Part shown: positions 28,932 to 40,006 of the stretch, piece after piece
How positions within the stretch are numbered: the stretch's first letter is position 1
How the letters are laid out: each line of letters opens with the position of its first letter
NCBI GenBank assembly: GCA_977006965.1
Contig: OZ345357.1
Location: 868,001 to 932,000, forward strand
Origin: Phymatolithon calcareum
Lineage: Eukaryota; Rhodophyta; Florideophyceae; Hapalidiales
DNA length: 64,000 nt
Reading direction: 5' to 3'
Notes under the pieces: model-generated
Told to the model about the DNA's origin: nothing
The model's input: only the letters and a program-made list of their open reading frames with translations
Databases searched by the model: none
Position numbers and translations under genes: made by a program

Positions 28932-30365
28932 CATCATGCCGTCACCGGTGGCATTACAGTAATCTACCTCAGCGAAATTGTTCATTTTATTGAGGTGCCC
29001 GGTGCCCCCTTAACGGAGTAAGTTGGCAACCTTCCATTCTGGTGGGTTTCTAGTTGCGTTAAAAGTGGCATAGTCAGCAAAACTCCAAAACCTACCTCTG
29101 GTCTCACAGAAGAGATCTCGAGGGGGAAAATCATATCGCTTCTATTACCACGCAGAGTATACCGTCTCTTGACGAGCGACGGTACGCACATGGGAGTTTG
29201 CGACGTTCCGAGTCGTTTCTGTGCCGAAGCGCCATGGACGAGTTTAACGACTTCCCGGATCTGGTCTACCTCAACAATCTGATGTTGACATCAGCCTACT
29301 GTACATGCTGAAATCAGCATGTCGGCGATCCGCAGCAGCTCAATTTTGGACACGCTTTTCTCAAATGGCGGCACCTGATTTTCGCAGACTAATCGGCGAG
29401 CGCCTTGGTTCTGCGTAAGACTTTTTCTGCATCTACATGGCAAAACTCTTTATAAAGAATTCTGACTTGATCTCTTCGTGCCTAGAGTCAGTGCGCCTTG
29501 AAGACAAAATCTAGTTCCAGCTTAATAGTAGAAGCTCGAGAAGAAGAACGGGAAACGAAGGCATCTCGGCAAGAGCTGTGTTCGATTTCGGCAAAGCGTA
29601 CGTGATGGCTGGCGCTGATGAAGTAGAGTGCCTTGCTATGGGAATAATCTAATTAAAGACATGAGGCATCGCGGAGTTTCGCATCGGTTTGAATGAAGAA
29701 GAAGATTGAAGAAGAGCCGCGTTCAGTTTTGTCTCCTCTGTGTACATAAAAGAAGAACTTGCACAGTAAAAGCAATTGGCTATGCCGCTCTCATACCAAG
29801 TAGTGACATTGATGTATAAAGTGGAAACAGTTTCCATAGCGTGTAATGAGAGAGATGCAACTTTATATGAGAAATTTGTTGTGCCCTTGATGTATATGGT
29901 TGAATAATACGTTAGCTTCGAGTCGAGAGACAGACAGAGAAGAGGAACGCTTTACCACATTGAATCCACGCGTATCGCCCTGCTGTAAGGACAGAGGATA
30001 ACTCAGCGCTATAGAGCACGCACTGTTGTTGTGTAACATTCAAAAGCAATCGAGTACATGTTAGGGGCTCTGATAGAATACCAGACATAAGAGTAGAGCC
30101 ACCCTATTGTGGGTAGCATCTGAGGACACCTTGCCCTTATATTCGTATGACTGAGGGGCTTTTAAAAATACAACTTGTCAAAAAACTGTTGTTGTGGAGA
30201 CATGTAATAATGCACCTTGCAATTCGCCATTTAAAAATAGTTTTCCGCACTGAAGAGGGCAACAGGGTCCTCGTGCGCTTAATGTTCTTTCAATGCCGCC
30301 ACGGCTAAAAGTCGAGCTTAATTGATCATATGTAATGAACATCGTGGCCCCTATCATAGTTCTCA
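28932..30365. other. Intergenic, nothing firm
   Basis: A short frame at about 29234 (MDEFNDFPDLVYLNNLM) has the look of a transposon-protein start but stops within 25 codons. Nothing else recognised. Confidence 0.35.
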
Positions 30366-30514
30366 GAGGAGGATTCAGGAGAACTAATGATGTGCCCTAG
30401 TCCTAAGTCCAGCCGGTTTGGATCTCTATCCAGCCACTTTAACCCGGCTGGTTTCAGGACTAAGAACAGCACGGCTTCAGAGGCACAAAGAACAAATTCT
30501 CCTGAATCCCCCTC
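30366..30514. repeat. Small fold-back (MITE-like) element
   Basis: 149 bp with 18-bp inverted ends (30366-30383 and 30497-30514, 17 of 18 matching, GAGGAGGATTCAGGAGAA). Nested inverted pairs lie inside (TGTGCC/GGCACA and the CCTAAGTCCAGCCGG region against CCCGGCTGGTTTCAGG). No target duplication seen. Confidence 0.6.
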
Positions 30515-31190
30515 GGACAGATTGCAGGCTGAGCGACATCAGTCTAATCTACCGCGATAATGTTGAATACATCCAAGTCTTGCCTCTGGTTTTTCGTGCC
30601 TTCAAACCGATTACAGTAATCTCGGGTGATTCCATCGCGACGGAGTGATCGAGGGTGCTTTGCACTGTTGTGCCGGAGGCCAAAAACTGTGGATTTCGTT
30701 CAGCAACTTTCAACCGATCGCCATGGCGAAGCTGAGATCTGGACAGCCCTTTCTGATTTGTCATCAATACTATTGCGTAAGAACGATTGAAGCCGCCCCA
30801 GCGACTATGAATTTTTCCGGCTTTCGAACCTGCACTGTCTGGTTATTCGGACTTGTTGATGGACTTGTGCGTTCTTTCTGGAATTTTCCGATTGTTATTT
30901 TTGGAAAAGCGCGTCTTTGCACTCTCAGATTTTCTTGCAGGGTGATGTCCTTCCTCGCACAATAATATTTTGTGGTCGAAATGAGTAAATTTCGAGGAAT
31001 TTAAACGATTTGAGGAGCTATAAAAGTCAATATTGCTCATATGAGCAATTGTGCAGCTCACAAAAGAAATTGTTCCCAATGCACGAACTATGCCATTTTG
31101 CGAATTATCTTTTTCTTTTGCATTTCCAAAAGCACCGATCGTCCATGTCCGTAGCTTATAGTGGACAAGTACATGAAGGTAAGCAGTCCT
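30515..31190. other. Intergenic, nothing recognised
   Basis: Only short overlapping open frames. Confidence 0.35.
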
Positions 31191-31724
31191 TCACATCCCA
31201 CTGAGTGAACGCTGTAAAAACTCTCCGGTGCACCTGAGGATCAAGAAACTAATTTTCTGTATTAATACAAATTTAACAGCCGAAATACCCTGAGCGTCTC
31301 GAAGAGTCGTGGCCGTATGACACATTCCCCTCGGCACATCCTGTGTGTGTGTGTTCGAGCCGGCTTTTCCAAAAGCCTTAGCCCACCGCGCTAGTGCCGC
31401 TTCCGCCATGTGTGCCTGCTGCTGTTGCTGTCGCTGTGCTTGCTGCGGGTGTGGTATTCCGCTGCGCCACCGACGCGAGTGCAAGAGAGTCAGAGACAGC
31501 GCTGCAAATATTGTCAAGAGCGTTGAAGAGCCCCTTGCTGCCGACACGGTGCCTGTGAAGGGCAACTCATCCACGTCGGATGAAGTGAGGGTTGAACCGG
31601 AGTTTGGCAACGACGGCGGAGCATCAAAGGCAAACCCGAGTCGTGGATGCGGTTGCTTATGCGACGTCACCGAGAGGGGATGTACGGTTCGGGTCAGTTG
31701 CTGGCCGCCATGTTTTGCCCGCAT
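31191..31724 (-). CDS. Hypothetical protein with one membrane-like helix (doubtful)
   Basis: 177-codon open frame in GC-rich DNA. It has a basic start (MRAKHGGQQLTRTVHP), one hydrophobic stretch (TLLTIFAALSLTLLHSRRW) with positive residues after it, and a Gln run (QQAQRQQQQQ). The opposite strand is also open (31345-31776) but gives a Cys-run protein of less natural composition, so I prefer the minus strand. No known domain. It could be the 3' part of a longer gene or a chance GC-rich frame. Confidence 0.3.
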   Translation of the reverse strand: MRAKHGGQQLTRTVHPLSVTSHKQPHPRLGFAFDAPPSLPNSGSTLTSSDVDELPFTGTVSAARGSSTLLTIFAALSLTLLHSRRWRSGIPHPQQAQRQQQQQAHMAEAALARWAKAFGKAGSNTHTQDVPRGMCHTATTLRDAQGISAVKFVLIQKISFLILRCTGEFLQRSLSGM

Positions 31725-31776
31725 ATGGCGCCGTTCTCGCCGACGAACGCAGGGCGATGATTGCGCGTCGCTCTAA

Positions 31777-33035
31777 TTTCTTTATTTGCGTGAGCATCGT
31801 TGCAGGGATATTGTCTTTCTACGTATCGGCGCTTTTGCAAACGACTACAGATGTGATGATCACACGCGGGGTTTGGAACTTGCAATTCTTTGGCCTGCGA
31901 AAAGTAGTGCTTATGGGTTGGAGTATTTCAGATTCAGCTGTGAGCCATGCCTGTCTGTGATGCTACAAATGCCAAGATGGGCTGCTGATGCGCAGGCCTA
32001 TGTGTCATGAAGGTGAACAGCCGCAAGTTCGGAGGCTGCGCTCTGCCGCTGTCCTTTACTAGATCAACGGGCACCATTCGCGCGAAACGGATCGCCCGCA
32101 TGAATGTTCGACTCTCTTTTGTCTTGATTGAGTTTTGCAAGATGCGTGTTGGCAGGCGAATTTGTCGAAATGCGCTGTCTGAGAAACCTCGACCCACGTA
32201 TGATGCAGAGAGATGTTAGAATTGCTTCGAATCTGATTTTCCGCTTTAGCGTGAGCCACATTGCCCAGACAAACCTGCGCACAGGCCCGCTTTTGTGCGG
32301 CTTATGCTACTGTACAGTAATAATGCGAGGTTGCCAATTTACAGTACTCTAAGAAAGCGTGTCGGACAGGACTGCACAAGGAAATCTTCAAAATTTAATT
32401 ACGATGAGTCAATTTCGACGCATCCCGGACGGGATTTGGCCTGTTTCAACGACGGCAAGACGTTCTGCAATTTGACTGTGCCATCTGAGTAGTAATTTAT
32501 TACTAAAGCACTATAGTGCTTTATATAACGTATCGTGCACACGTGGAAACTGGATGTCAGGGCTGATAGTTGACTGGTGCAGCTTCGCGAATAACACCTC
32601 CGCTCTGCCAATTCAGATTCAGTGCTACCCGTGGCTTGCTTGTAGGAGGATCTGTCAACCTGCGCCGTCTAATCGGTTCTACAGTGCTTCCATGCGCATG
32701 AGAAAAATTCGGTCCTACTACTGTACTTTTCCATCCGGCATATCTCGCGTCCTGATCCTTATGACACATTCTGAGCACAGATCTTGAGATTAGCGTGTTT
32801 TGTTCCACTTCCTTCGATGTCAGGTAGTCGCGTGAAACGGACCGTATAATGCACGGTGAAACTATTTCAGCATATTCCGTGCAGGGTTTCAAAAACGTCA
32901 AATTGCTTAGCTGGACTCCCTTGAATTCCATACAAAAGCAGAGAAACCTATTGCTCTGTGATTTCGCACTGCATTATCTCTCCGTCGACGTGCAAGGTCA
33001 AGTGCGACTACCTCCGACCTGCCAAGGCAAACACA
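31777..33035. other. Intergenic, nothing recognised
   Basis: Contains only short overlapping frames on both strands. A small TAAAGCACTATAGTGCTTTA palindrome lies at 32503-32522. The secreted-protein gene's promoter should lie in the last few hundred bases. Confidence 0.35.
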
Positions 33036-33440
33036 ATGATCTCTGCGCTTCATGCAGTCGTTCTTCTGTCTTTCTCCGTAATCCTAGTCGCCGCGCGGCC
33101 GGGCGTTTGGTACAAAGGAGACCAGATGGCTGTCGTTGGCAGTGATTCGTTTACATGCAGCAAGTTATATCTCGCAACGTATGCGTCAAGGCGAACCTCG
33201 AATGGATTGTGCATTTGTTCTGATAAACTTATTGTGAAATCTGACAAGAAGGTGAACATCAGTTTCAATCACGTCTTAAGCAGCGTGGATGTCAACGGCG
33301 TTGCGTACAACATTCCATCCAGTCGAGATGATCCCAAATGCGGAAAAGGAGCTCTTGCAGGCTACCGCTTCGGCTGCAATGGTGCACCGGAGGTGGTGAC
33401 TCTGCGGAAAGGCTATAAGTGCCTGTCAACGGGACGTTGA
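33036..33440 (+). CDS. Small secreted six-cysteine protein
   Basis: 134 residues from ATG 33036, which I prefer to an in-frame Met 78 bases upstream because it starts a clean signal peptide (MISALHAVVLLSFSVILVAARP, probable cut after the Ala-Ala). The mature part of about 113 residues has six Cys (SFTCSK, GLCICS, PKCGKG, FGCNG, YKCLS), allowing three disulfides. It is rich in short beta-prone segments (NISFNHVLSSVDVNGVAYN). No transmembrane segment follows. I do not recognise the family. Its location would be extracellular or cell wall. Confidence 0.7.
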   Translation: MISALHAVVLLSFSVILVAARPGVWYKGDQMAVVGSDSFTCSKLYLATYASRRTSNGLCICSDKLIVKSDKKVNISFNHVLSSVDVNGVAYNIPSSRDDPKCGKGALAGYRFGCNGAPEVVTLRKGYKCLSTGR

Positions 33441-35828
33441 TGCTCCGCGCTGAATTGCTTGCTGCAATTTTCAAAACCGTACTGTCCGTTCGACGTGCCG
33501 CATACGATGTGATTTAAATTTGGAGACTGGTATAGAACCAATATCTGGATAGACTGTGAACTCAGCATGTCACTCGTTTAAAGTTTACTTCCGCATTGAA
33601 GACCTGATTTCGTACTTTACTCTCCCCCTTATTGCAGACAACGATTTTTGAAACGACTGCAGAACGAATGGTGACACAGAAGACATCTCCAGCGCCCTTC
33701 GATACTTCATAGCACTTTCGTACACGCGCTGACTCTGGACATACTGGTCAGGGAATGCCCTGGGCTGCTCGGCGTTCTGGGCGTGCTTGCCATGCTATCG
33801 TTTCGAACATTCGAGAACTTCTACCATCAGCAACTGCACCGACTCAACTACCGGCTTGCCGCTGTGCATCTTTTTTTGAATCGATGAGATCCATTTCCTC
33901 CTCGTTGACGCTTGCGTAATGATGAGCGTCTAATAGCGACTCAGTACCTTTACCGCTTTTGAAAATGTCTGTGCACGTTAAAAGTTGTCTGTCCACAACA
34001 AGACGATCATCGCACCTCTAAGGACAACCGAATGTCTTCCGTACACCCATTCATTGCAATGTGGACAGCATACATAACGAGCTAGTGTTCGGCTCTGTGT
34101 ATGCTTCTAACAAAGCAATGTTCCGTACCGATCACTGCGTAGTTGCTTGTTGCTTACCCTTAGTGATCAAGTGCATCAATCACCAGTAGTCTAACAGTTC
34201 ATCGCCAACTGATGCACTGCCTGCAGATCTGCTCCTTAAGCAAAGCAAGCGTTTCCTATATAGATGGGAAAAGGATCGCAAGAAGTACAGCCACAATCAT
34301 TGCCTTACGCCGGCTGTGATCACAGCACCATCGTTCTATGCAAAGGCTGGTCACAAATTGCATCTCAATAACGAAAGCGAACAATCTTCGTTCCACCAGC
34401 TTTGAACACAACACTAAGCAAACGCTCGTTAACATTATGTGAATTGATTGTTACTCACTTCTCCACTGCTGCCATTCTCTGTCCTGAAAATCCAGTACAG
34501 AGAAACATCCTCCTTTAAAAAATCTCAACTGGCCTTACCGCTCGAAAGGACTTTCTGAGAATTTGCAACTGGGCTTCCGCACTGTAGCATTCTGTTTTCT
34601 CCGTTCTTACCTTTTGTTCAGGATCCACTTCATACTTTGCTTAATTCTTGCGCAAGGTCTATAGGTGCTGCTCGGCATTTGTCGCAAATTTAAGGGATGT
34701 TAACGTCGTGCTCACTTGAGGGAACCTTCCACTTGCGTATTTTATGGCCAGCTATGTATATCGTAAACCGGAGAATGACTGGGACATCGTCTGGTCTGTT
34801 GTTCGGTATTTTTATCTTTCTTCATGCTAAAGTCGTTCGCCTTCTTTAGTGAACAGGAGTCGTCAGGGCAGACCTGCGGTAAACGAATAGTTGATCGAGT
34901 TTGCCGTCAACTATCGATGAACTCGATGAAGTAGTGGTTGATCTTCTTCTGCTGTGCGACAGGGACGCATTTGTCGAGAAAACTCTACCAAACGCGGTAA
35001 AATAGGTCGGGCACCTCAGGACGATTATTTCCGGTGCCTCGCTCGCAGAACCGGCGCGTGGCGGCACAGTGGTAGTGCGGGCCGTACGCGTGAACTGCTT
35101 ATTGAGCGGGTGGCGCCTCCCAGGCGTACTCGGTTACGGGGGGAGACGTTGTGTGAAGTAGGATGTGTGTACTTGTACTTGATTCCGACTTGCCGAGTTT
35201 AATGAGATGGGAAACTATTCTAGCTTATATAGTATCCATCTACAGGGGGGAGCTCGAGACTGATTTGGCTTAGACTGTCGTCTATTGCAGACAGTTAACC
35301 GCACGCTAATCGAGATGTTTCGGTTCGCAACGTATGCGTGCCGTTAGGTGCTAGCAATGTAGCGTAAGCTTTGCAGATAGTCTCGAGAGCTTTGCTCGGT
35401 GTTCTGCACAGCGAGCTCTTGTTTCGGTTAGGTCTTCTGTAGGCTATTGACGGTACGCAACCGACAATATTGATTGTCTTCTCGTCTTGAACGTCAATCA
35501 CATGTAATCGTTGCTTGACCGTTGACTGGCTCGATGAGGGTGTTCCAGGCTGAGCACATATAACCGATAGATGAACGGTTCATTGTCGAGGGAGCACCGT
35601 CTGCCTGGCTGACGATCGATGAGAGATGATAGGTACTTCTCGCAGGATCGAATCTGCGACAGCATTCATAAGGCACACAGTTCGAAAATCAACTTTTTGG
35701 ATGACCGACACGTTTACAAGATCTTCTCTGTCAGTGGTATCGTTAAAGACTTCGATGCCTTCTCCGAAGGAAGGTATGTGAAGAACAAGATGGTATGCAG
35801 AGGAGGTTTTAAGTATGGGGAAAACCTC
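33441..35828. other. Intergenic, nothing firm
   Basis: No gene recognised over 2.4 kb. The last open frame (35619 onward) runs into the LTR insertion site. After removal of the element it would continue ELRAAVCKFGS and stop at about 37864, so the LTR element may sit in a short gene; evidence is thin. Confidence 0.35.
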
Positions 35829-35832
35829 GAAC

Positions 35833-36097
35833 TGTAATCACTGGGAGTGTTAAGATAAGGAATGGGTTTATCTTGAAAAGGGGTGATCTCTCTCCGATGA
35901 GAAGATGAGATGAGATGCTCCAGTCTAAGGTGCGATTTAGGATCGCCGCTTAAATAGAGCAGGGGCGAGAAATGCACACCCTGTACAAAGAGGGGGAGCA
36001 CTAACAGACACTACTCTAACAATCCCAATTGGTTGGTATGTTCTCCCTGAGAGTGTAAGTGTTGCTAATTACACTCGTGCAGCATTGCGTGTCTACA
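35833..36097 (-). repeat. LTR (3' in element orientation)
   Basis: 265 bp, same sequence as 37568-37832. Confidence 0.92.
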
Positions 36098-36180
36098 GTG
36101 CCCCATACACTCGAAGAGTGTATTAATCATTGATGCGCAATGTTTGCTTGGCCTTCTTCGCCAGCTTTTTCTTGCGTGTA

Positions 36181-36810
36181 TTGGACCCCGTCCTTCTTCG
36201 CCAGCTTTTACCGACCTTGATTTGGACCCCGTCCTTCTTCGCCGCTTTTTCCGGCCTGGGTTTGGACCCCGTCCTTCTTCGCCGCTTTTTCCGGCCTTCG
36301 TTTGGACCCCGTCCTTCTTCGCCGCTTTTTCCGACCTTGAGTTGGACTCGTCCTTCTTCGCCGCTTTTTCCGACTGTGAGTTGGACCCCGTCCTTCTTCG
36401 CCGCTTTTTCCGACCTTGAGTTGGACCCCGTCCTTCTTCGCCGCTTTTTCCGACCGTGAGTTGGACCCCGTCCTTCTTCGCCGCTTTTTCCGACCTTGAG
36501 TTGGACCCCGTCCTTCTTCGCCGCTTTTTCCGACCGTGAGTTGGACCCCGTCCTTCTTCGCCGCTTTTTCCGACCTTGAGTTGGACCCCGTCCTTCTTCG
36601 CCGCTTTTTCCGACCTTGAGTTGGACCCCGTCCTTCTTCGCCGCTTTTTCCGACCTTGAGTTGGACCCCGTCCTTCTTCGCCGCTTTTTCCGACCTTGAG
36701 TTGGACCCCGTCCTTCTTCGCCGCTTTTTCCGGCCTTGATTTGGACCCCGTCCTTCTTCGCCGCTTTTTCCGACCTTGAGTTGGACCCCGTCCTTCTTCG
36801 TCGCTTTTGT
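36181..36810 (-). repeat. Sixteen-unit 40-bp minisatellite coding a rotating basic peptide
   Basis: Sixteen tandem units, each opening TTGGACCCCGTCCTTCTTCG on the plus strand and ending CGACCTTGAG or CGACCGTGAG, partly alternating. Spacing is 40 bp, with one 41-bp and one 39-bp step at the left end. Since 40 is not divisible by three, the minus-strand reading moves to the next frame each unit, giving a 40-residue repeat per 120 bp. It has KKRRRRTGSNSRSEKAAKKDG and KVGKSGEEGRG blocks and no stops in at least two frames (36123-36842 and 36208-36840 open). Confidence 0.92.
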
Positions 36811-36837
36811 CCCGCGAACATCATTTGTGTTGATTGC

Positions 36838-37199
36838 CACACAAATCTACGCTGACCTTCTCCTCCTTATTGCCGGAGATATAGATAGGTCCCGTCTCTG
36901 AATTGGTTGCTCCTTCCAATCCATATTTGCGTTCCTTCTGGAACGTCTTTCTTTCAATTCGGGCTCCGGTTGCCTGCCTTGAATTTTTTTGTTCCGCGAA
37001 TATCATTTGTGTTAATAGCCACACAAATCTACGCTGACCTTCTCCTCCTTATTGCCGGAGATATAGATAGGTCCCTTCTCTGAATTGGTTGCTCCTTCCA
37101 ATCCATATTTGCGTTCCTTCTGGAACGTCTTTCTTTCAATTCGGGCTCCGGTTGCCGTCCTTGAGTTTTTTCGCAACAATCGAAGTCGCTTAGGAAGTA
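36838..37199 (-). repeat. 182-bp tandem duplication inside the LTR element
   Basis: Two copies (from about 36838 and 37020) encode on the minus strand the same segment: ATGARIERKTFQKERKYGLE, then ATNSE, GPIYISGNKEEKVSVDLCG. The spacing of 182 is also not a multiple of three. Confidence 0.85.
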
Positions 37200-37537
37200 A
37201 ACTCCAGAATCCTTGCCGCCGCATGTTCGGTGCGCATTGGCATTCGAAGACTGTGTAGAGCCTTCTCTCTTGTCGATGACTCTGTGTACGATACCACCGT
37301 CATCGCCGGGGCTTCCTTCTTCTTCTCGTTGACCTCATCATCGTACCGTTTCCTCGCCTTCAAAAACCTTGTCACAACTCTTGGGTCGAGACTCCGTAAA
37401 ATCGGGTGGCTCACGGGTTGGAATAGCGCGGCGGTCGGTTGCCGATCGGTAGGTTGCGCCGACGAAAGACTTCCGCTTCCCATGGTTCGATGGTCATCCA
37501 TTTCCAATTCAAACTTGGACAATCTTCGTCTTAACAC
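37190..37537 (-). CDS. Short gag-like ORF of the LTR element
   Basis: 115 codons starting 31 bases inside the 5' LTR edge. The segment HPILRSLDPRVVTRFLKARK followed by RYDDEVNEKK resembles the start of a retroelement gag capsid domain (a leucine-rich helix followed by FL..R..Y). It ends ILEFTS. The following minus-strand frames (37224 down, then the minisatellite) may have been one gag before frameshifts. The family assignment is tentative. Confidence 0.45.
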   Translation of the reverse strand: MLRRRLSKFELEMDDHRTMGSGSLSSAQPTDRQPTAALFQPVSHPILRSLDPRVVTRFLKARKRYDDEVNEKKKEAPAMTVVSYTESSTREKALHSLRMPMRTEHAAARILEFTS

Positions 37538-37567
37538 TCAAACATTCTCCTGCAGGAAAGAAATTTC

Positions 37568-37832
37568 TGTAATCACTGGGAGTGTTAAGATAAGGAATGG
37601 GTTTATCTTGAAAAGGGGTGATCTCTCTCCGATGAGAAGATGAGATGAGATGCTCCAGTCTAAGGTGCGATTTAGGATCGCCGCTTAAATAGAGCAGGGG
37701 CGAGAAATGCACACCCTGTACAAAGAGGGGGAGCACTAACAGACACTACTCTAACAATCCCAATTGGTTGGTATGTTCTCCCTGAGAGTGTAAGTGTTGC
37801 TAATTACACTCGTGCAGCATTGCGTGTCTACA
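37568..37832 (-). repeat. LTR (5' in element orientation)
   Basis: 265 bp, same sequence as 35833-36097; followed by GAAC. Confidence 0.92.
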
Positions 37833-37836
37833 GAAC

Positions 37837-39290
37837 TGCGGGCAGCAGTGTGTAAGTTTGGAAGCTAATCAACGTATCGGATTGCTTTCCGGACTTTTCT
37901 GACTTCCGCAAAGGCGATAAAATGTTCGGAATGGCGGTGAAAAGTGTGGAGATAGCGAATTTACACGACAGCCCTGAGACAGAGGGCCCAGATCACTAAG
38001 CCTCTCAATATCTCGAGACATGCCTGTTGACAGACCTAGAAGCAAGACATACGAATGATTTCAGTAGTAGCGAAGAGAGAACCTAAAAGGCTCTTTGCGC
38101 TACCTTTCCGTTTCAATAAACCGGGACAAGGTATTGCTTAAACAAAAAGTTACGGGACTGCATGTCTAGCTCACAGGAGATATATATCGAGGAGACTTTT
38201 TCGGATTCGAATTACGACAAGCAAGCGCAAGTTTGATCAAGCGAGAGATATGGAATCGACAGCAATAGAGAGAGCGAAGAGTTTGGATACGTTTCGAAGA
38301 ATGAAGCCATTGGCGACCGGGGATAAGGATGGATGGATTTTTGTATTATTGAAGCTCCCTTAGTCAATTATCATTGCACCTGAGAGACTTTTCGTTGCAC
38401 TACAATCCTTCGCTTACGTTTTCATTTTGATTTTGGACATTTTCTTGCTTGTTCTTGCCAGGGATGAACGGGGATAAGGCACAAGTGCAACGATATTAAA
38501 ATAAGTAAAAAGTAAAGGGGATATTTGATGATTTTATTTTGAGAGTTCCCAAAGCCTCACCTTGGAGTAACAGCGCAGCTCTTGCGATATTCTCTAAGCT
38601 AAAATCCTGTGGCTACTCAACACGTTCTTGATTCGTAATTATCTCCCAACAAGAGCTCCTGTGAGTCTCTTGCACTCAAACTCAATTTCTGTACTCATCT
38701 TCGACGACGCTAGAGTACGTTGTAAGGCGACTAGTTCGATCACGGCGGTATAAAAGTAAAGTGGTACGCATGACTATCATGTGTGCCGTTTATGGAGTGT
38801 CAAAGGCACTGTGTATTGCTGTGAATGACAGTGCAGTCAATATTGGTACACGAGGCGTTGCAGAGAAAGAGAGATTCTCTCCTTTCCGGAATACACTGCA
38901 GCCACAGTGCAGAGGAACAAAATTACTATCTCGACGAGACTGCTCGTCGACAATGCATGCCATGACGAAAGGCCATATGATAGACTTGCGCGTGGTCTTA
39001 TGCGGCAAATTTGTTAGGTCAGTTCACCATACGGCTGTTGCGACGCTCGACAACGTCAATGCAGGGGGATCGTGTGGGTGCTTGAAACCAGAGTTTGATG
39101 CGTAGATTATCTCTTTAATTTAATTTGCCCTGATACCCGGCGACAAACCTGGGAAAGAATGACAATTCAGACACGAGAAAGGAATACAGTCACATTAAAG
39201 GATCATCCAGATGATGGATGAATCACGTCATGGGCGCACACTTGAGAGACTTCATGGAGGTGTGAAGCACCTGTACAGGGAAAGAATAAT
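37837..39290. other. Intergenic, nothing recognised
   Basis: Only short open frames (for example 38761-39105) without domains. Confidence 0.35.
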
Positions 39291-40006
39291 GTGAGCGTAA
39301 AAGCGGTTGGGATTGAATGCATGCAGAATAAAAACAATTTGGAATACGAAACGAGGGTAGAGAGAGATTGTCGAATCAGAGGAAACATCCAACGAGACAT
39401 TCAATCTATCAAACAAGGTCCTGGTACACGTTCCGGAGGTTACATAGCTCGGAGTATCCCCAGGGTCCAAAGGTGTCTCTGACACGCAAACCGTACAACG
39501 CCTAAAGAAGGCATGGACCGTCGTATATGAGTTGTGCGCTCCGGGAGTGTTAAAGAAAGGACTTACCGTCCTGAAATGAATACAGATACACAAGACATTA
39601 ATACAGCTGCGCTGGGAGTACGCAATGCACCTAACAATGTGGACAAAAAACGTACAGGATGTCTCAACGAAGTAGAGCAAACGTTCTTCAGCCAAGTTTT
39701 GGGGCCATCAGCTCGAGGCAGGACTGAAAGACCCCGCCTCACGTGCATGTACCGGATACAATCAGCCAGAAAATGACGGGAATTCTTGGCTTTCAAAATG
39801 CTAGAATGGTCAAAAGCAGGAGAACAGGCCTACGTCAACGAGCCTCTGGAATGCAAGAACATGCAAGAGCGGCATTTTGCAAAGAAAGACATCATCGCTA
39901 TGGAGAACAGGGAACTGTTTGAAGAAGCGGTGAAGTGTGTCCAAACAAAAGAGTCTACGGAAACGCTTCGGGCAAAATTTTTGACAATGAAAGTTGATCG
40001 TCTCGA
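39291..40006 (+). pseudogene. Coding-repeat family, copy B, 5' part (split by hAT)
   Basis: One reading frame runs from about 39291 to the hAT insertion at 40006 with three stops (39480, one near 39525, 39774). The best-preserved part is from 39777: FLAFKMLEWSKAGEQAYVNE ... FLTMKVDRL. It joins in frame across the hAT element to ESKRKRKIPYD at 42295, giving the same DRLESKRKRKI block as copy A at 18174. The protein is charged and helical; the family is not recognised. The upstream limit is uncertain. Confidence 0.5.

Larger units (their letters stand above)
35833..37832 (-). mobile_element. Non-autonomous LTR retrotransposon with minisatellite interior
   Basis: Exactly 2000 bp. LTRs of 265 bp (35833-36097 and 37568-37832), starting TGTAATC and ending GTCTACA, appear identical. 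A 4-bp target duplication GAAC lies at 35829-35832 and 37833-37836. The interior has a short gag-like frame on the minus strand, a 182-bp tandem duplication and a 40-bp minisatellite. No protease, RT or integrase is present, so it must move in trans. Identical LTRs mean it moved recently. Confidence 0.9.

Noticed and set aside
31345-31776. 143-codon plus-strand ORF with a run of Cys
   Set aside because: The Cys run is the antisense of a Gln/Ala-coding repeat; the minus-strand frame has more natural composition, though that too is doubtful.
36130-36459. Plus-strand ORFs through the 40-bp array (LDPVLLRRFFRP repeats)
   Set aside because: By-product of the repeat. The element is on the minus strand by the position of its gag-like frame, so I favour the minus-strand reading.
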